From the NCBI RefSeq assembly GCF_025628935.1, contig NZ_JAOTIS010000009.1, positions 57,495 through 121,494 of the forward strand: a stretch of DNA of 64,000 bases, in the 5' to 3' direction. Positions 1 to 8,829 of the stretch are shown piece after piece. The notes beneath the pieces are model-generated. The model was not told the origin of the DNA and ran no database searches. It saw only the letters and a program-made list of their open reading frames with translations. A program made the position numbers and the translations under genes. Positions within the stretch are counted from its first letter, which is position 1. Each line of letters opens with the position of its first letter. The stretch is from Macrococcus capreoli (GTDB lineage: Bacteria; Bacillota; Bacilli; Staphylococcales; Staphylococcaceae).

Positions 1-1
1 T

Positions 2-829
2 GAAGAAGTCATGACAGAAATTAATCAGTTATATAAAACATATATGAATGACTTTAATACGGTTCTCATGTTAGCTAAAGTTCTAATTAATCACGCTTTT
101 TTATCACAGGATAGAATGAATAAAGTATTTGAAACAGCTATCAATTATTTGGATAGAGTAATACTAAAATGCAAAGATCCTAATAAGTTGCAGCGTGCTA
201 TATATTTAAAGGCAACGTGTTTCACGATGCTAAAAAAACATGATGAAATCATCGAACTCCTTGGAGATAGACCATATAAACTTGGAGAAGAGATTCTTTT
301 AGCTAATAGTTACATTAATATAGGAAATTTGAATGATGCTAGAAAAGTATTACAAGCTGAGATATATCAGCAACTGCTAATACTAATCACGCATTTGAAT
401 ATGATTATTCAATATAATTTATCTGAAGATATTAAAGAGACGATAAAAAGAGCAGAATGTATAATCGATACATTCAAAGTAAATGAATTACATCCAAATA
501 CTGCGCTGAACTTTAATTTACTTTCTGCAATATATTATGTTGAAATTGATAAGAAAAAAGCAATTTCTTATTTGAAGAAGTATTCTTGGAACTGTAAATC
601 TCTTATGAAGGATTATTATCTTCATGGTGATGAATTCTTTAACTTAATAGACGATTGGTTGAATGACACACCTACGGGAATTGTGGCACCTGTTGACAAG
701 GAAAATATAAAAAATACGATGCTTAATATATTATTTCAAATACCTCAATTTAAAATTTTAGAGAAAGATCAAGATTTTAAAAATATTTGTTATCAATTAA
801 AGAAGTTGATTGAGGAGGAATCAATATGA
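2..829 (+). CDS. C-terminal part of a TPR-type transcriptional regulator (5' end outside window)
   Basis: The frame stays open to the left edge, and the first ATG (position 11) has no convincing ribosome site, so the start probably lies outside the window. The visible 272+ residues are all helical, with repeated helix pairs typical of TPR-like repeats (for example around LANSYINIGNLNDARKVL) and no DNA-binding domain. In related operons a gene of this kind carries an N-terminal helix-turn-helix and precedes a YxlE/PLDc_N gene and an ABC transporter, the same order as here. It overlaps the next gene by ATGA, so the two are translationally coupled. Function as a peptide- or stress-responsive regulator of the operon is inferred from context. 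Confidence 0.6.
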   Translation, partial: EEVMTEINQLYKTYMNDFNTVLMLAKVLINHAFLSQDRMNKVFETAINYLDRVILKCKDPNKLQRAIYLKATCFTMLKKHDEIIELLGDRPYKLGEEILLANSYINIGNLNDARKVLQAEIYQQLLILITHLNMIIQYNLSEDIKETIKRAECIIDTFKVNELHPNTALNFNLLSAIYYVEIDKKKAISYLKKYSWNCKSLMKDYYLHGDEFFNLIDDWLNDTPTGIVAPVDKENIKNTMLNILFQIPQFKILEKDQDFKNICYQLKKLIEEESI

Positions 830-1038
830 ATACAGATGTAACAGTTCTTAAAGATTATTTGCCGTTTTTAATCCCCCTTATTAGTTTACAGTTCTTACTA
901 ATGATTTTTACATTAGTAAAAGTTATTAGAAGAAAACAATTTAAAAATTTAAATAAGACGAGCTGGATTTTTATTATTATATTTGTAAATATAATTGGAC
1001 CAATTTCTTACTTGGTAAGTGAGGAATACTCAGGATGA
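826..1038 (+). CDS. PLDc_N (YxlE-like) two-helix membrane protein
   Basis: This 70-residue protein has two hydrophobic segments (about residues 13-33 and 46-63) separated by a basic loop (KVIRRKQFKN), ending near ISYLVSEE. That is the pattern of the PLDc_N family, including Bacillus subtilis YxlE, which sits beside the YxlF/YxlG ABC transporter and affects SigY activity. It overlaps both neighbours by ATGA (826-829 and 1035-1038), so it belongs to a tightly coupled four-gene operon. It is probably a membrane accessory to the transporter or the regulator. The ribosome site GAGGAGG ends about 8 bases before the start. Confidence 0.75.
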   Translation: MNTDVTVLKDYLPFLIPLISLQFLLMIFTLVKVIRRKQFKNLNKTSWIFIIIFVNIIGPISYLVSEEYSG

Positions 1039-1919
1039 CAGTACTTAGTTTGAAACAAGTAACTAAATCATTTGGCGAAAGGAAAATAATTGATAATGTG
1101 TCTTTAGACTTTGAACAAGGGAAAATATATGGTTTTATTGGACCAAATGGTTCTGGGAAAACAACAACAATTCGTATGATTCTTGGACTGTTACCGTTAG
1201 ATTCAGGAACAATTAAAGTACATAATGAGGATGTTAATTATGGTGAAACGAAAACGAATCGCTTTATTGGATACTTACCTGATGTTCCTGAATATTATCA
1301 TTATATGAATGCCCGTGAGTATCTAACGTTATGTGCAAGAATTACTCAAGTGTCTAAGCATGAATTTGAAAGTAGAATTAGTGAGTTAATCTCTCAAGTC
1401 GGACTTACCGACGATAATAAAAGAATTTCAAAATACTCTAGAGGTATGAAGCAACGACTAGGAATTGCACAAGCTTTAATTCATAATCCAGACATATTAA
1501 TTTGTGATGAACCTACAAGTGCATTAGATCCTAAGGGTAGACAAGAAATTCTCTCTATTCTTGAAAAAATCAAATCTAGAACTACTGTGATATTTTCAAC
1601 ACATATATTAAGTGATGTTGAACGAATTTGTGATGAAGTGATTGTATTAACACGACATCAGATAATAAACCTGAAAACACTGAATGCATCAAGGCCTAAG
1701 AAAAACATCCATGTTAGACTGCATGTAAAAGATTCAGATAAGTTAAAGATTGCACAGGCATATAAAATAAAAGAAGATAGTCAGTTTTCAATTGTAGAAT
1801 TAGAAAATGATAATCTAGAAGGGTTGTATCGATCACTAAATGATTTACAAATCTATCCCCAATTAATTGAGGTTATTGATGATTCACTTGAATCCATTTA
1901 TATGGAGGTGACAACTTGA
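1035..1919 (+). CDS. ABC transporter ATP-binding protein (YxlF-like)
   Basis: A complete ABC ATPase of 294 residues. Walker A is GPNGSGKTT (about residues 36-44), the signature is YSRGMKQR (about 136-143) and Walker B is ILICDEPTSALD (about 155-166), followed by the switch histidine in STHILSD. The last 80 residues form the variable C-terminal extension common in ABC-2 exporters. It pairs with the permease that follows, whose TTG start overlaps its stop. With the PLDc_N gene upstream this matches the YxlEFG arrangement. The substrate is unknown; lipid, peptide or antimicrobial export are the usual roles of the group. Confidence 0.93.
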   Translation: MTVLSLKQVTKSFGERKIIDNVSLDFEQGKIYGFIGPNGSGKTTTIRMILGLLPLDSGTIKVHNEDVNYGETKTNRFIGYLPDVPEYYHYMNAREYLTLCARITQVSKHEFESRISELISQVGLTDDNKRISKYSRGMKQRLGIAQALIHNPDILICDEPTSALDPKGRQEILSILEKIKSRTTVIFSTHILSDVERICDEVIVLTRHQIINLKTLNASRPKKNIHVRLHVKDSDKLKIAQAYKIKEDSQFSIVELENDNLEGLYRSLNDLQIYPQLIEVIDDSLESIYMEVTT

Positions 1920-2686
1920 GAATTTTAAAAGTAATGCTTTCAAAAGAATGGACAGAGAATGTAAGAACTTATAAAGTAATCTCTCTCATTATTGTATTAA
2001 TGATTATGGGAATTATGAGCCCTTTCACAGCAATAATAATGCCAGATATCATAAAAGGTGCACTACCTGAAGAGATGAAGGATATGTTTATTCCAAAACC
2101 AACTTATATTGATGCTTATATTCAATTTTTTAAGAATGTGAATCAAATTGGATTAATTGTTCTAGTGATAATGTATAGTGGAATGTTGGTCAACGAACTA
2201 AATAAAGGCACATTGATGAATTTAGTAACAAAAGGACTGAGCAGAAAATATATTATTATATCAAAATGGATAATGAGTGTAATGGTATGGAGCATCGCCT
2301 ATGTAATTGGTGCGTTTGTGCATTATGGGTATACATTATATTACTTTAGCAGTGAAGGTCACAATAAAATACTGGCTTATTTAATGACATGGTTATTTGG
2401 GGTAATGCTACTGAGCCTTATTCTATTATTCTCGACACTTTTGAAAAATAATATCGGTATAATGCTAGGTATTATTGTAGTTATAATATGCTTATTTATC
2501 GGGAATATGAAAAAAAGATTTAGTGAGATATCTCCACTGTATTTAATTCAAAATAATACGCAATTAATGTTAAATAAAATTGAAATTCTGGATGTTGTTT
2601 ACCCTGCTGTTAGTGCAATCACAGTAGTTATGTTGAGTATTATTTTAAGTATTTATCGATTTAATAAAATTGAGATCAAGAATTAA
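1916..2686 (+). CDS. ABC-2 type transporter permease (YxlG-like)
   Basis: A 256-residue integral membrane protein with about six hydrophobic segments, including VISLIIVLMIMGIMS near the N-terminus and AVSAITVVMLSIILSIY at the end. The motif LNKGTLMNLVTKGLSRKYI between the second and third segments is typical of ABC-2 permeases of the NatB/YxlG type. The start is TTG at 1916, overlapping the ATPase stop; GGAGGTG at 1904-1910 is a strong ribosome site at the right distance. It forms the membrane half of the exporter encoded just upstream and is the last gene of the operon. Confidence 0.85.
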   Translation: MRILKVMLSKEWTENVRTYKVISLIIVLMIMGIMSPFTAIIMPDIIKGALPEEMKDMFIPKPTYIDAYIQFFKNVNQIGLIVLVIMYSGMLVNELNKGTLMNLVTKGLSRKYIIISKWIMSVMVWSIAYVIGAFVHYGYTLYYFSSEGHNKILAYLMTWLFGVMLLSLILLFSTLLKNNIGIMLGIIVVIICLFIGNMKKRFSEISPLYLIQNNTQLMLNKIEILDVVYPAVSAITVVMLSIILSIYRFNKIEIKN

Positions 2687-2792
2687 TATTGTGGGACTTC
2701 ACTCCTTTCACAAAACTGCCAAACGAATTTCAAATCATCCCAATGAATTTCTAGTATAATATGGATATATTCATTATCTAGGAGGATTTCGT

Positions 2793-3155
2793 TTGAGGTT
2801 ATTATTGTTATCTGTTGGTGTAATTGCCACAATCCTCGGATTTGTCGGAGCGTTTATGCCGCTTCTGCCAACAACACCATTCTTACTCCTCGCTGTCTTC
2901 TGTTTTGCGAGAAGTTCGGATACGTTCCACAACTGGCTCATCAAAACAAAAGTTTATCAATCTTACGTTCAGGAGTTTTATGAACGTGGTGGCTATACAT
3001 TAAAGAAAAAGTTTCAGTTATTATTCAGTGTCGTGATTGTCGTAGGGTTATCCATTTACTTTGTAGATCATTTATACTTAAAAATCGGTCTTGCAGTCAT
3101 GCTCTTAATGCAGACGATAGTTTTGTTTACTTTTGTGAAGACGTTAGACGAATAA
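2793..3155 (+). CDS. DUF454 (YbaN-like) small membrane protein
   Basis: A 120-residue protein with three to four hydrophobic segments. The N-terminal block GFVGAFMPLLPTTPFLLLAVFCFARSS is the hallmark of the DUF454/YbaN family. After it comes a charged stretch (YERGGYTLKKKFQ) and two more helices. The start is TTG, preceded by GGAGG at 2781-2785. It is monocistronic, with a strong hairpin right after the stop that also serves the convergent malR gene. The family has no established biochemical function. Confidence 0.85.
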   Translation: MRLLLLSVGVIATILGFVGAFMPLLPTTPFLLLAVFCFARSSDTFHNWLIKTKVYQSYVQEFYERGGYTLKKKFQLLFSVVIVVGLSIYFVDHLYLKIGLAVMLLMQTIVLFTFVKTLDE

Positions 3156-3186
3156 CCACGTGTGCCAAAAGACACACGTGGTTATT
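3151..3186. terminator. Bidirectional terminator between the DUF454 gene and malR
   Basis: Perfect 14-base arms, AATAACCACGTGTG and its complement, with an eight-base loop, flanked by A and T runs. It overlaps the stop of the upstream gene and the end of malR, so it can stop transcription from both sides. Confidence 0.85.
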
Positions 3187-4195
3187 TTTTATATTCAATA
3201 ACTGTCTCACGTTCAATCAATTCATGCGGTACGACAATCTTTGTAATGGATGTGTTCTCTCCGTTAAGTTGACGGATAAGCATTCTGACTGCTTCGTGTC
3301 CTAACTGACTGGCATCGATATCTATTGTTGTAAGGTATGGATGCGTGAGTGTTGAAAGTATAGAGTTATTAAAGCTTATCACTGAAATATCATCCGGCAC
3401 TTGATATCCATACATTTGCACGAGTTGCATCACACGTAGCGCAAATATGTCATCGAGTACGACGATTGCTGAAGCTTTTGAGGTGATTAATGTATCCTCA
3501 AAATCAGCGTAATCGGTATGCTCGATAATTGAAACACTATCATATGGCTTTAACTGATTAATCATCATTGCTTTCTGATATCCGAAATATCGTTCGAAAT
3601 AGATTCCTTCTTTAATGCTGTTTGTCACAAATAATATATTGCGATGGCCCTTCTCGATTAAATATTCCGTCGCATGTTGACCTAACAGTTGATTGTCATT
3701 GTCGATATAACTAATTGTTTCATGTTGCGTATAAGGTTGTCCAATCAAAGTAAAAGGAATATGATTCTCTGTTAAGTACGCAATCACTGGATCTCCTTGA
3801 TGAGCATATGCAAGTATAAAGCCGCTCACTTGTTTCTGCGTATGCATTACTTTCACATCTTCTAGTAAATCGTTTAAACTTTTAGCGACGGCAACAGCTG
3901 TTGTCATATTATTATTTCGTGATTCATCGGTAATAGCTTCAATAATTTCTAAAAAGAATGGGTTCGCCATACGCTCTTTTGAGTTAAGAGGTGGCAGTAT
4001 TATACCAATCGCATTCGATGTGCGTTTACCTAAGTTTCGCGCTGCAATATTAGGTACATACCCGAGTTCATCCATGACTTTTTGAACTTTCTTTTTCGTT
4101 GCTTCTGAAATAGAAGGGTGATTATTTACAACACGTGATACTGTGGATGTTGCAACTCCTGCTTTTTTTGCTACGTCTTTCACTGTAATGGCCAT
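3182..4195 (-). CDS. malR: LacI-family repressor, MalR-like
   Basis: A full-length LacI/GalR regulator of 337 residues. The N-terminal helix-turn-helix reads TVKDVAKKAGVATSTVSRVV, followed by the hinge helix region ending NIAARNLGKRTSN. The rest is a periplasmic-binding-like effector domain with typical strings such as GIILPPL and DDISVISFNN. It is divergent from the PTS gene at 4394; two palindromes of the GCAA-N4-TTGC type lie between them and are the likely operators. The ribosome site AGGAGGGAA precedes ATG at 4195. Neighbour and sequence suggest control of maltose or another alpha-glucoside; the true inducer is not visible. Confidence 0.82.
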   Translation of the reverse strand: MAITVKDVAKKAGVATSTVSRVVNNHPSISEATKKKVQKVMDELGYVPNIAARNLGKRTSNAIGIILPPLNSKERMANPFFLEIIEAITDESRNNNMTTAVAVAKSLNDLLEDVKVMHTQKQVSGFILAYAHQGDPVIAYLTENHIPFTLIGQPYTQHETISYIDNDNQLLGQHATEYLIEKGHRNILFVTNSIKEGIYFERYFGYQKAMMINQLKPYDSVSIIEHTDYADFEDTLITSKASAIVVLDDIFALRVMQLVQMYGYQVPDDISVISFNNSILSTLTHPYLTTIDIDASQLGHEAVRMLIRQLNGENTSITKIVVPHELIERETVIEYKK

Positions 4196-4233
4196 AATAA
4201 TTCCCTCCTACTATAATTAACCTCATCATATAT

Positions 4234-4245
4234 GCAATCGTTTGC
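4234..4245. promoter_or_regulatory. Candidate MalR/CcpA-type operator near malR
   Basis: GCAATCGTTTGC is a one-mismatch palindrome of the LacI-family operator class (consensus close to GCAAACGTTTGC). It lies 39 bases upstream of the malR start, suiting autoregulation. CcpA binds similar sequences, so a catabolite site is an alternative reading. Confidence 0.6.
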
Positions 4246-4360
4246 GTTGTCAACGATGTGTTTTGCGTAATTTTTTTATGTTGATATAGACGGAATAATT
4301 ATATTTTTAACATTTTATATTTACTTTTTAGTATTATGGTGATATATTTGTCTCAAAGTA

Positions 4361-4376
4361 ATGCAACCGATTGCAT
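4361..4376. promoter_or_regulatory. malT: Candidate MalR operator upstream of the PTS gene
   Basis: ATGCAACCGATTGCAT is a 16-base near-palindrome with the same half-site (TGCAA) as the operator at 4234. It ends only a few bases before the ribosome site AAAAAGGAG of the PTS gene, so a bound repressor would block transcription at or just after initiation. Confidence 0.65.
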
Positions 4377-4393
4377 AAAAAGGAGAAAATATT

Positions 4394-6565
4394 ATGAAAC
4401 AGTTATTAAGCTTTGAGTTTTGGCAAAAGTTCGGTAAAGCACTGATGGTTGTCGTTGCAGTTATGCCTGCAGCAGGTCTTATGATTAGTATCGGTAAATC
4501 GATTCCATTGATTAGTCCTGAAATGCAGATGTTAATCACAATCGGTAGTGTGATTGAAAGTATTGGTTGGGCGATTATCGGAAACTTACATCTACTCTTT
4601 GCATTAGCCATTGGGGGAAGCTGGGCGAAAGAAAGAGCTGGTGGTGCGTTTGCAGCGGGTATCGCATTCGTATTAATTAACCGTATTACAGGCGCAATCT
4701 TTGGTGTCAATGCTGCGATGCTTGCAGATGATAAAGCATTTACACACACGTTATTCGGCACAAAAATTATGGTTAAAGGTTTCTTCACAAGTGTATTAGA
4801 AGCACCGGCATTAAACATGGGGGTATTCGTTGGTATCATCGCAGGTTTCGTTGGTGCGAACGCATATAACAAATACTATAACTATAGAAAGTTACCAGAT
4901 GCATTATCATTCTTTAATGGTAAACGTTTCGTACCATTCGTCGTTATTCTTTGGTCAACAATCGTAGCATTAGTGTTAGCAGTGATTTGGCCATACATTC
5001 AAGCAGGGATTAACAACTTTGGTTTATGGATTGCATCAAGTAAAGACACAGCACCAATTTTAGCGCCATTCTTATTCGGATTTTTAGAGCGTTTATTATT
5101 ACCATTTGGTCTTCACCATATGTTAACGATTCCGATTAACTATACACAACTTGGTGGAACTTATGAAATTCTTTCTGGGCCACAAGCAGGTACGAAAGTA
5201 TTCGGTCAAGATCCATTATGGTTAGCTTGGGCGACTGACTTAGTGAATTTAAATCATGCTGGCGATACAAGTCAGTATAATCATTTACTAAATACGATTA
5301 CACCTGCACGTTTCAAAGTAGGTCAGATGATTGGTTCTTCAGGTATTTTAATGGGGCTTGCACTTGCAATGTACCGTAACGTTGATAAAGATAAATTACC
5401 AAAATATAAATCAATGTATTTCTCAGCAGCATTAGCAGTATTTTTAACAGGTGTAACAGAGCCGATTGAATTCATGTTCATGTTCGTTGCAGCACCATTA
5501 TATGTGATCTATGCAGTAATTCAAGGTGCGGCTTTTGCGATGGCAGATATTATTAATTTACGTGTGCATTCATTCGGTACAATTGAGTTATTGACGAGAA
5601 CGCCACTTGCGATTAAAGCAGGTTTAGGTGGAGATTTAATCAACTTTGTGTTAACAACTTTAGGATTTGCAGTATTTACGTACTTCTTAACGAATTTCTT
5701 AATTAAGAAATTCAACTTTGCAACACCAGGTCGTAACGGTAACTATGAAGCGGATATGGTGGATGAAGTAGGAGCATCAGATGTTAAAGCAGATGATCAA
5801 GTCATTCAAATCGTCCACTTATTAGGTGGTAAGCAAAATATTAAAGATGTTGATGCTTGTATGACACGTCTTCGTGTAAGTGTTAACGATAAATCTTTAG
5901 TAGGCAATGAAGCAGCCTGGAAGAAAGCTGGCGCGATGGGCTTAATCGTGAAAGATAACGGTGTTCAGGCAGTGTATGGTCCAAAAGCGGATGTATTAAA
6001 GTCAGATATCGAAGACTTATTACAATCAGGTGCGGATATTCCTGTACCGAAACAAGCAGTTGTACAACCGACTGTATTAGATGACACGGACACAAAAGGA
6101 TTCAGTGGTACTAAGAAAAACTTATTTTCAGTAGCTGATGGTGAAGTTGTCAGCATCGAACAAGTGAACGATCCAGTATTCTCTCAAAAAATGATGGGTG
6201 AAGGATTTGCGGTGAAACCTACTAATGAAACAGTTGTTGCACCGGTTGATGGAGAAATCGTAAGCATCTTCCCGACGAAGCATGCAATCGGTATTAAAAC
6301 AACTGACGGCATTGAAGTGCTTGTACACATGGGGATTGAAACAGTAAGTATGACGAAACCAGCATCACGTGTAGTAGTGAACGATGGACAAAAAGTTAAA
6401 ATCGGTGATACGCTAGCGATTATGGATATCGAAGCCATTCAATCCGAAGGTAAAGATACGACGATTATCGTAGTGATTACAAACAGTGAACGCGTTGAGT
6501 CATTAACTTTAGAAAAATTAGGTCAAGTAACGAAAGCTGAAAAAATCGGGCATATTGAAATATAA
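4394..6565 (+). CDS. malT: PTS transporter IICBA, maltose/glucose family (MalT-like)
   Basis: A 723-residue fused phosphotransferase permease. The membrane IIC domain occupies about residues 1-430 (KFGKALMVVVAVMPAAGLM, then the HHMLTIPINY loop). The IIB domain lies at about 465-545, with the phosphorylated cysteine at 489 in DACMTRLRV. The IIA domain lies at about 595-715, with the active histidine at 645 in VLVHMGIET. The domain order and the N-terminal sequence resemble the MalT maltose permeases of enterococci and streptococci. It is divergent from malR and followed by a hairpin terminator, then a hydrolase gene. No phospho-alpha-glucosidase or maltose phosphorylase gene is next to it, so the sugar specificity is inferred. 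Confidence 0.88.
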   Translation: MKQLLSFEFWQKFGKALMVVVAVMPAAGLMISIGKSIPLISPEMQMLITIGSVIESIGWAIIGNLHLLFALAIGGSWAKERAGGAFAAGIAFVLINRITGAIFGVNAAMLADDKAFTHTLFGTKIMVKGFFTSVLEAPALNMGVFVGIIAGFVGANAYNKYYNYRKLPDALSFFNGKRFVPFVVILWSTIVALVLAVIWPYIQAGINNFGLWIASSKDTAPILAPFLFGFLERLLLPFGLHHMLTIPINYTQLGGTYEILSGPQAGTKVFGQDPLWLAWATDLVNLNHAGDTSQYNHLLNTITPARFKVGQMIGSSGILMGLALAMYRNVDKDKLPKYKSMYFSAALAVFLTGVTEPIEFMFMFVAAPLYVIYAVIQGAAFAMADIINLRVHSFGTIELLTRTPLAIKAGLGGDLINFVLTTLGFAVFTYFLTNFLIKKFNFATPGRNGNYEADMVDEVGASDVKADDQVIQIVHLLGGKQNIKDVDACMTRLRVSVNDKSLVGNEAAWKKAGAMGLIVKDNGVQAVYGPKADVLKSDIEDLLQSGADIPVPKQAVVQPTVLDDTDTKGFSGTKKNLFSVADGEVVSIEQVNDPVFSQKMMGEGFAVKPTNETVVAPVDGEIVSIFPTKHAIGIKTTDGIEVLVHMGIETVSMTKPASRVVVNDGQKVKIGDTLAIMDIEAIQSEGKDTTIIVVITNSERVESLTLEKLGQVTKAEKIGHIEI

Positions 6566-6566
6566 T

Positions 6567-6593
6567 AAAAGGGTAGCTTCGGCTGCCTTTTTA
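6567..6593 (+). terminator. Rho-independent terminator after the PTS gene
   Basis: AAAGGGTAGC and GCTGCCTTTT pair around a TTCG tetraloop, followed by T residues. It sits between the PTS gene and the hydrolase gene, so readthrough would be needed for joint expression. Confidence 0.7.
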
Positions 6594-6616
6594 TTTTGAC
6601 TAAAGGAGAGATTGAG

Positions 6617-7435
6617 ATGAAGTTACTTACATTGAATGCACATAGTTGGCTGGAAGATCATCAAGATGAGAAGATAGATCAAATTGTAGCACAAATCATT
6701 AAAGGTGATTACGATATTATTGCCCTGCAGGAAGTGAATCAGTTAATAGAGAATGACGATATCGTGAATGATCAATATTATTGTCTGGGTAATGACAGTA
6801 TTCAGATAAAAGGGGATAACTTTGCATATGTGCTTGTTCAAAAATTACATGCACAAGGCTATGACTACTATTTCAGTTATGCGATGAGTCACATCGGTTA
6901 TGATCGATATGAAGAAGGTAGTGCCATTTTATCAAAGACACCTATTAAATCTTCCGCTGAATTTGTTTCAATTGATCAGTCACCAGAAAATTATAAGTCA
7001 CGAAAAATATTATTTGGAGAGACTGAAGTAAATGGAGAAGCAGTAGTTGTAGCAAGCTGTCACTTCTCCTGGTGGATTAATGAAGTTGAAGGTTTTAGTT
7101 ATGAGTGGTTAAATACGAAACGCATTTTAGAGCAATATAACAAACCACTTATCGTGATGGGCGACTTTAATAATCCGGAAGGCACGGATGGTTATGATTT
7201 CGTATTACAACATAGTAATTTACAAGATACGTATGTTACAGCAGATGTTAAACATGGACATCATACGATTGAGAAGAACATCGCCGGATGGGAGAGTAAT
7301 GGAGGAAAGTTGCGTATCGACTTTATCTTTGCGAGTCCTGAATTTGAAGTACAATCCAGTAAAACAGTATTTGATGGTGTGAATGGTTCGGTTGTTAGTG
7401 ACCATTTCGGTGTAGAAGTTGAAATAAAGTCATAA
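6617..7435 (+). CDS. Endonuclease/exonuclease/phosphatase-family hydrolase
   Basis: A 272-residue soluble protein of the EEP superfamily. The ordered motifs are LTLNAHSW (metal site at the N-terminus), IIALQEVNQ with the metal-binding glutamate, SCHFSW, VMGDFNNPEG with the catalytic aspartate and asparagine, and SDHFGVEVE with the C-terminal Asp-His. There is no signal peptide, so a cytosolic role is likely. The start is ATG at 6617, with AAAGGAGAG 7 bases upstream; an upstream TTG lies in the terminator and is unlikely. Proteins of this subgroup often sit beside PTS genes in lactic acid bacteria. The substrate (phosphodiester or sugar phosphate) is unknown. Confidence 0.82.
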   Translation: MKLLTLNAHSWLEDHQDEKIDQIVAQIIKGDYDIIALQEVNQLIENDDIVNDQYYCLGNDSIQIKGDNFAYVLVQKLHAQGYDYYFSYAMSHIGYDRYEEGSAILSKTPIKSSAEFVSIDQSPENYKSRKILFGETEVNGEAVVVASCHFSWWINEVEGFSYEWLNTKRILEQYNKPLIVMGDFNNPEGTDGYDFVLQHSNLQDTYVTADVKHGHHTIEKNIAGWESNGGKLRIDFIFASPEFEVQSSKTVFDGVNGSVVSDHFGVEVEIKS

Positions 7436-7499
7436 ATACAATGTAGATTTATGTATTTTATCGTATATGCTTAAATAAAAAGACACGGAGGCATAACAG

Positions 7500-7859
7500 A
7501 TGAAAAAACTAATGTTAGCGACAGGAGCAATTGTAATAATTGCATTTATGGCATTTGCATTTTTCATGAATCAAGGAACGGAAGATAAGTTAAAGCGAGA
7601 CTTTACACCAGCAGAAGAGAAAGTTATGAAAGAGCATGTATTTGATGCTGAAAAATTAAAAGCATTTGATGGAAAAGATGGTCACAAAGCATATGTTGCA
7701 GTGAATGGTGCAGTTTATGACGTCAGTGACGTTGAAATGTGGAAAGGCGGTAAACATAACGGTCTTGAAGCAGGGAAAGATTTAACAGACGGATTTAAAT
7801 CGTCACCACACGGCGGAGGATTTCTTAAAAAGTTGAAAGTCGTAGGGTCATATAAATAG
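7500..7859 (+). CDS. Membrane-anchored cytochrome b5-like haem-binding protein
   Basis: A 119-residue protein with one N-terminal membrane anchor (LMLATGAIVIIAFMAFAFFM) and a cytochrome b5-like domain from about residue 40. The domain shows YVAVNGAVYDVSDVEMW, then KHNGLEAGKDLTDGFKSSPHG, where the histidines could act as haem ligands. This short form is widespread in Firmicutes as a predicted haem/steroid-binding protein. GGAGG stands about 6 bases before ATG. It is a single gene closed by a terminator. A redox or haem-handling role at the outer membrane face is inferred. Confidence 0.85.
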   Translation: MKKLMLATGAIVIIAFMAFAFFMNQGTEDKLKRDFTPAEEKVMKEHVFDAEKLKAFDGKDGHKAYVAVNGAVYDVSDVEMWKGGKHNGLEAGKDLTDGFKSSPHGGGFLKKLKVVGSYK

Positions 7860-7864
7860 TTTTG

Positions 7865-7892
7865 AACACCTCAAGTTTGAGGTGTTTTTGTT
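7865..7892 (+). terminator. Terminator after the cytochrome b5-like gene
   Basis: AACACCTCAA and TTGAGGTGTT form a 10-bp stem followed by TTTTGTTTTG. Confidence 0.85.
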
Positions 7893-7908
7893 TTGTTGTG
7901 ATATTAAT

Positions 7909-8115
7909 TGTCACGCGTCGTGAGTGGTGCGTGCCAAAACAAAAGAAATGTCACGCGTCGCGAGTGGTGCGTGCCAAAACAAAAGAATTGTCACGCGTCG
8001 TGAATGGTGCGTGACAAAACAAAAGAAATGTCACGCGTCGTGAATGGTGCGTGCCAAAACAAAAGAAATGTCACGCGTCGCGAGTGGTGCGTGACATAAC
8101 AAAAGAAATGTCACA
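7909..8115. repeat. Five-copy array of 40-bp palindromic units
   Basis: Units begin at 7909, 7949, 7989, 8029 and 8069. Each has a 28-base palindrome starting TGTCACGC and ending GCGTG(A/C)CA, plus a 12-base A-rich spacer close to AAACAAAAGAAA. A truncated sixth unit (TGTCACA) starts at 8109. The centre of the palindrome varies (TGAGTG, CGAGTG, TGAATG) while the arms are kept. The array lies between convergent genes, the cytochrome b5-like gene and the TetR gene. Spacer length and unit period match the array at 12313. Confidence 0.95.
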
Positions 8116-8126
8116 AATCAAAATGA

Positions 8127-8699
8127 TTAAAAATGTATGAACTGGTTAATCATATTATTAATTGATGTGCATAGACTGTCTTTGGATTCTTGTTGTCCAC
8201 TTCTGAGCCAATTATAGAGCACACGTAATATACCACCGGATAAAAACTCGGCTAAGCGTTTCTCTTCTGTATAAAGTTTTTTTGGATATACTTGTTGTTT
8301 TACAAGATGCGCATAGATTGTATCGTAAATTTGTTCATACAACATTTGAGTGATAAGCTCATGATACTCACTCATCATTACTGTTCGTGATAGATTTTTA
8401 TGTTCCAGTAAAAAATCCATCATATCATTGATAACTGCTGTATAGAAAAGTGTAGGTTGTAATTCATCATATTTATCTTGATGATGTGCATTAAAAGATT
8501 GAAACATTCTACAGATAAGACAGCGCATAAAATCAAATTTATCTTCATAATGACGATAAAATGTTGAACGTCTAACCATAGCTTTATCGCATAACTCCTG
8601 AACAGAAATTTTGTCGAAAGTTGTATGTTTACTGAGTTCTAAAAAAGCTTGTTCTAATGCAAGTTCTGTCTTGATGACTCTCAAATCACGTTCTCCCAT
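8127..8699 (-). CDS. TetR/AcrR-family regulator
   Basis: A 190-residue regulator with the N-terminal TetR helix-turn-helix: FDKISVQELCDKAMVRRSTFYRHYEDKFDF, about residues 27-58. The rest is the helical ligand-binding and dimerisation domain. ATG at 8699 is chosen because AGGGGTG stands 6 bases before it; a GTG at 8708 overlaps that ribosome site. The gene is divergent from the oleate hydratase gene, with about 130 bases between the two starts. It is therefore the obvious candidate to control that gene, probably in response to fatty acids. The effector is inferred. Confidence 0.85.
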   Translation of the reverse strand: MGERDLRVIKTELALEQAFLELSKHTTFDKISVQELCDKAMVRRSTFYRHYEDKFDFMRCLICRMFQSFNAHHQDKYDELQPTLFYTAVINDMMDFLLEHKNLSRTVMMSEYHELITQMLYEQIYDTIYAHLVKQQVYPKKLYTEEKRLAEFLSGGILRVLYNWLRSGQQESKDSLCTSINNMINQFIHF

Positions 8700-8829
8700 T
8701 TTATTCACCCCTAATTATGAGACAATTATACGTCAATTGTTGCATATGTTACAAATAAGATTGGTTGTAGCTGTAATTTATAATGTAGAGGTTTTACACT
8801 ATTAATATAGAAGAAAAGGAGTGATAAGC

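Noticed and set aside
4321..4872. Minus-strand open frame of 183 codons opposite the PTS gene
   Set aside because: It is antisense to the conserved MalT coding region and its peptide is the usual proline/alanine-rich shadow.
7909..8115. CRISPR array
   Set aside because: Regular spacing suggested it, but the 12-base spacers are nearly identical and no cas gene is in the window.
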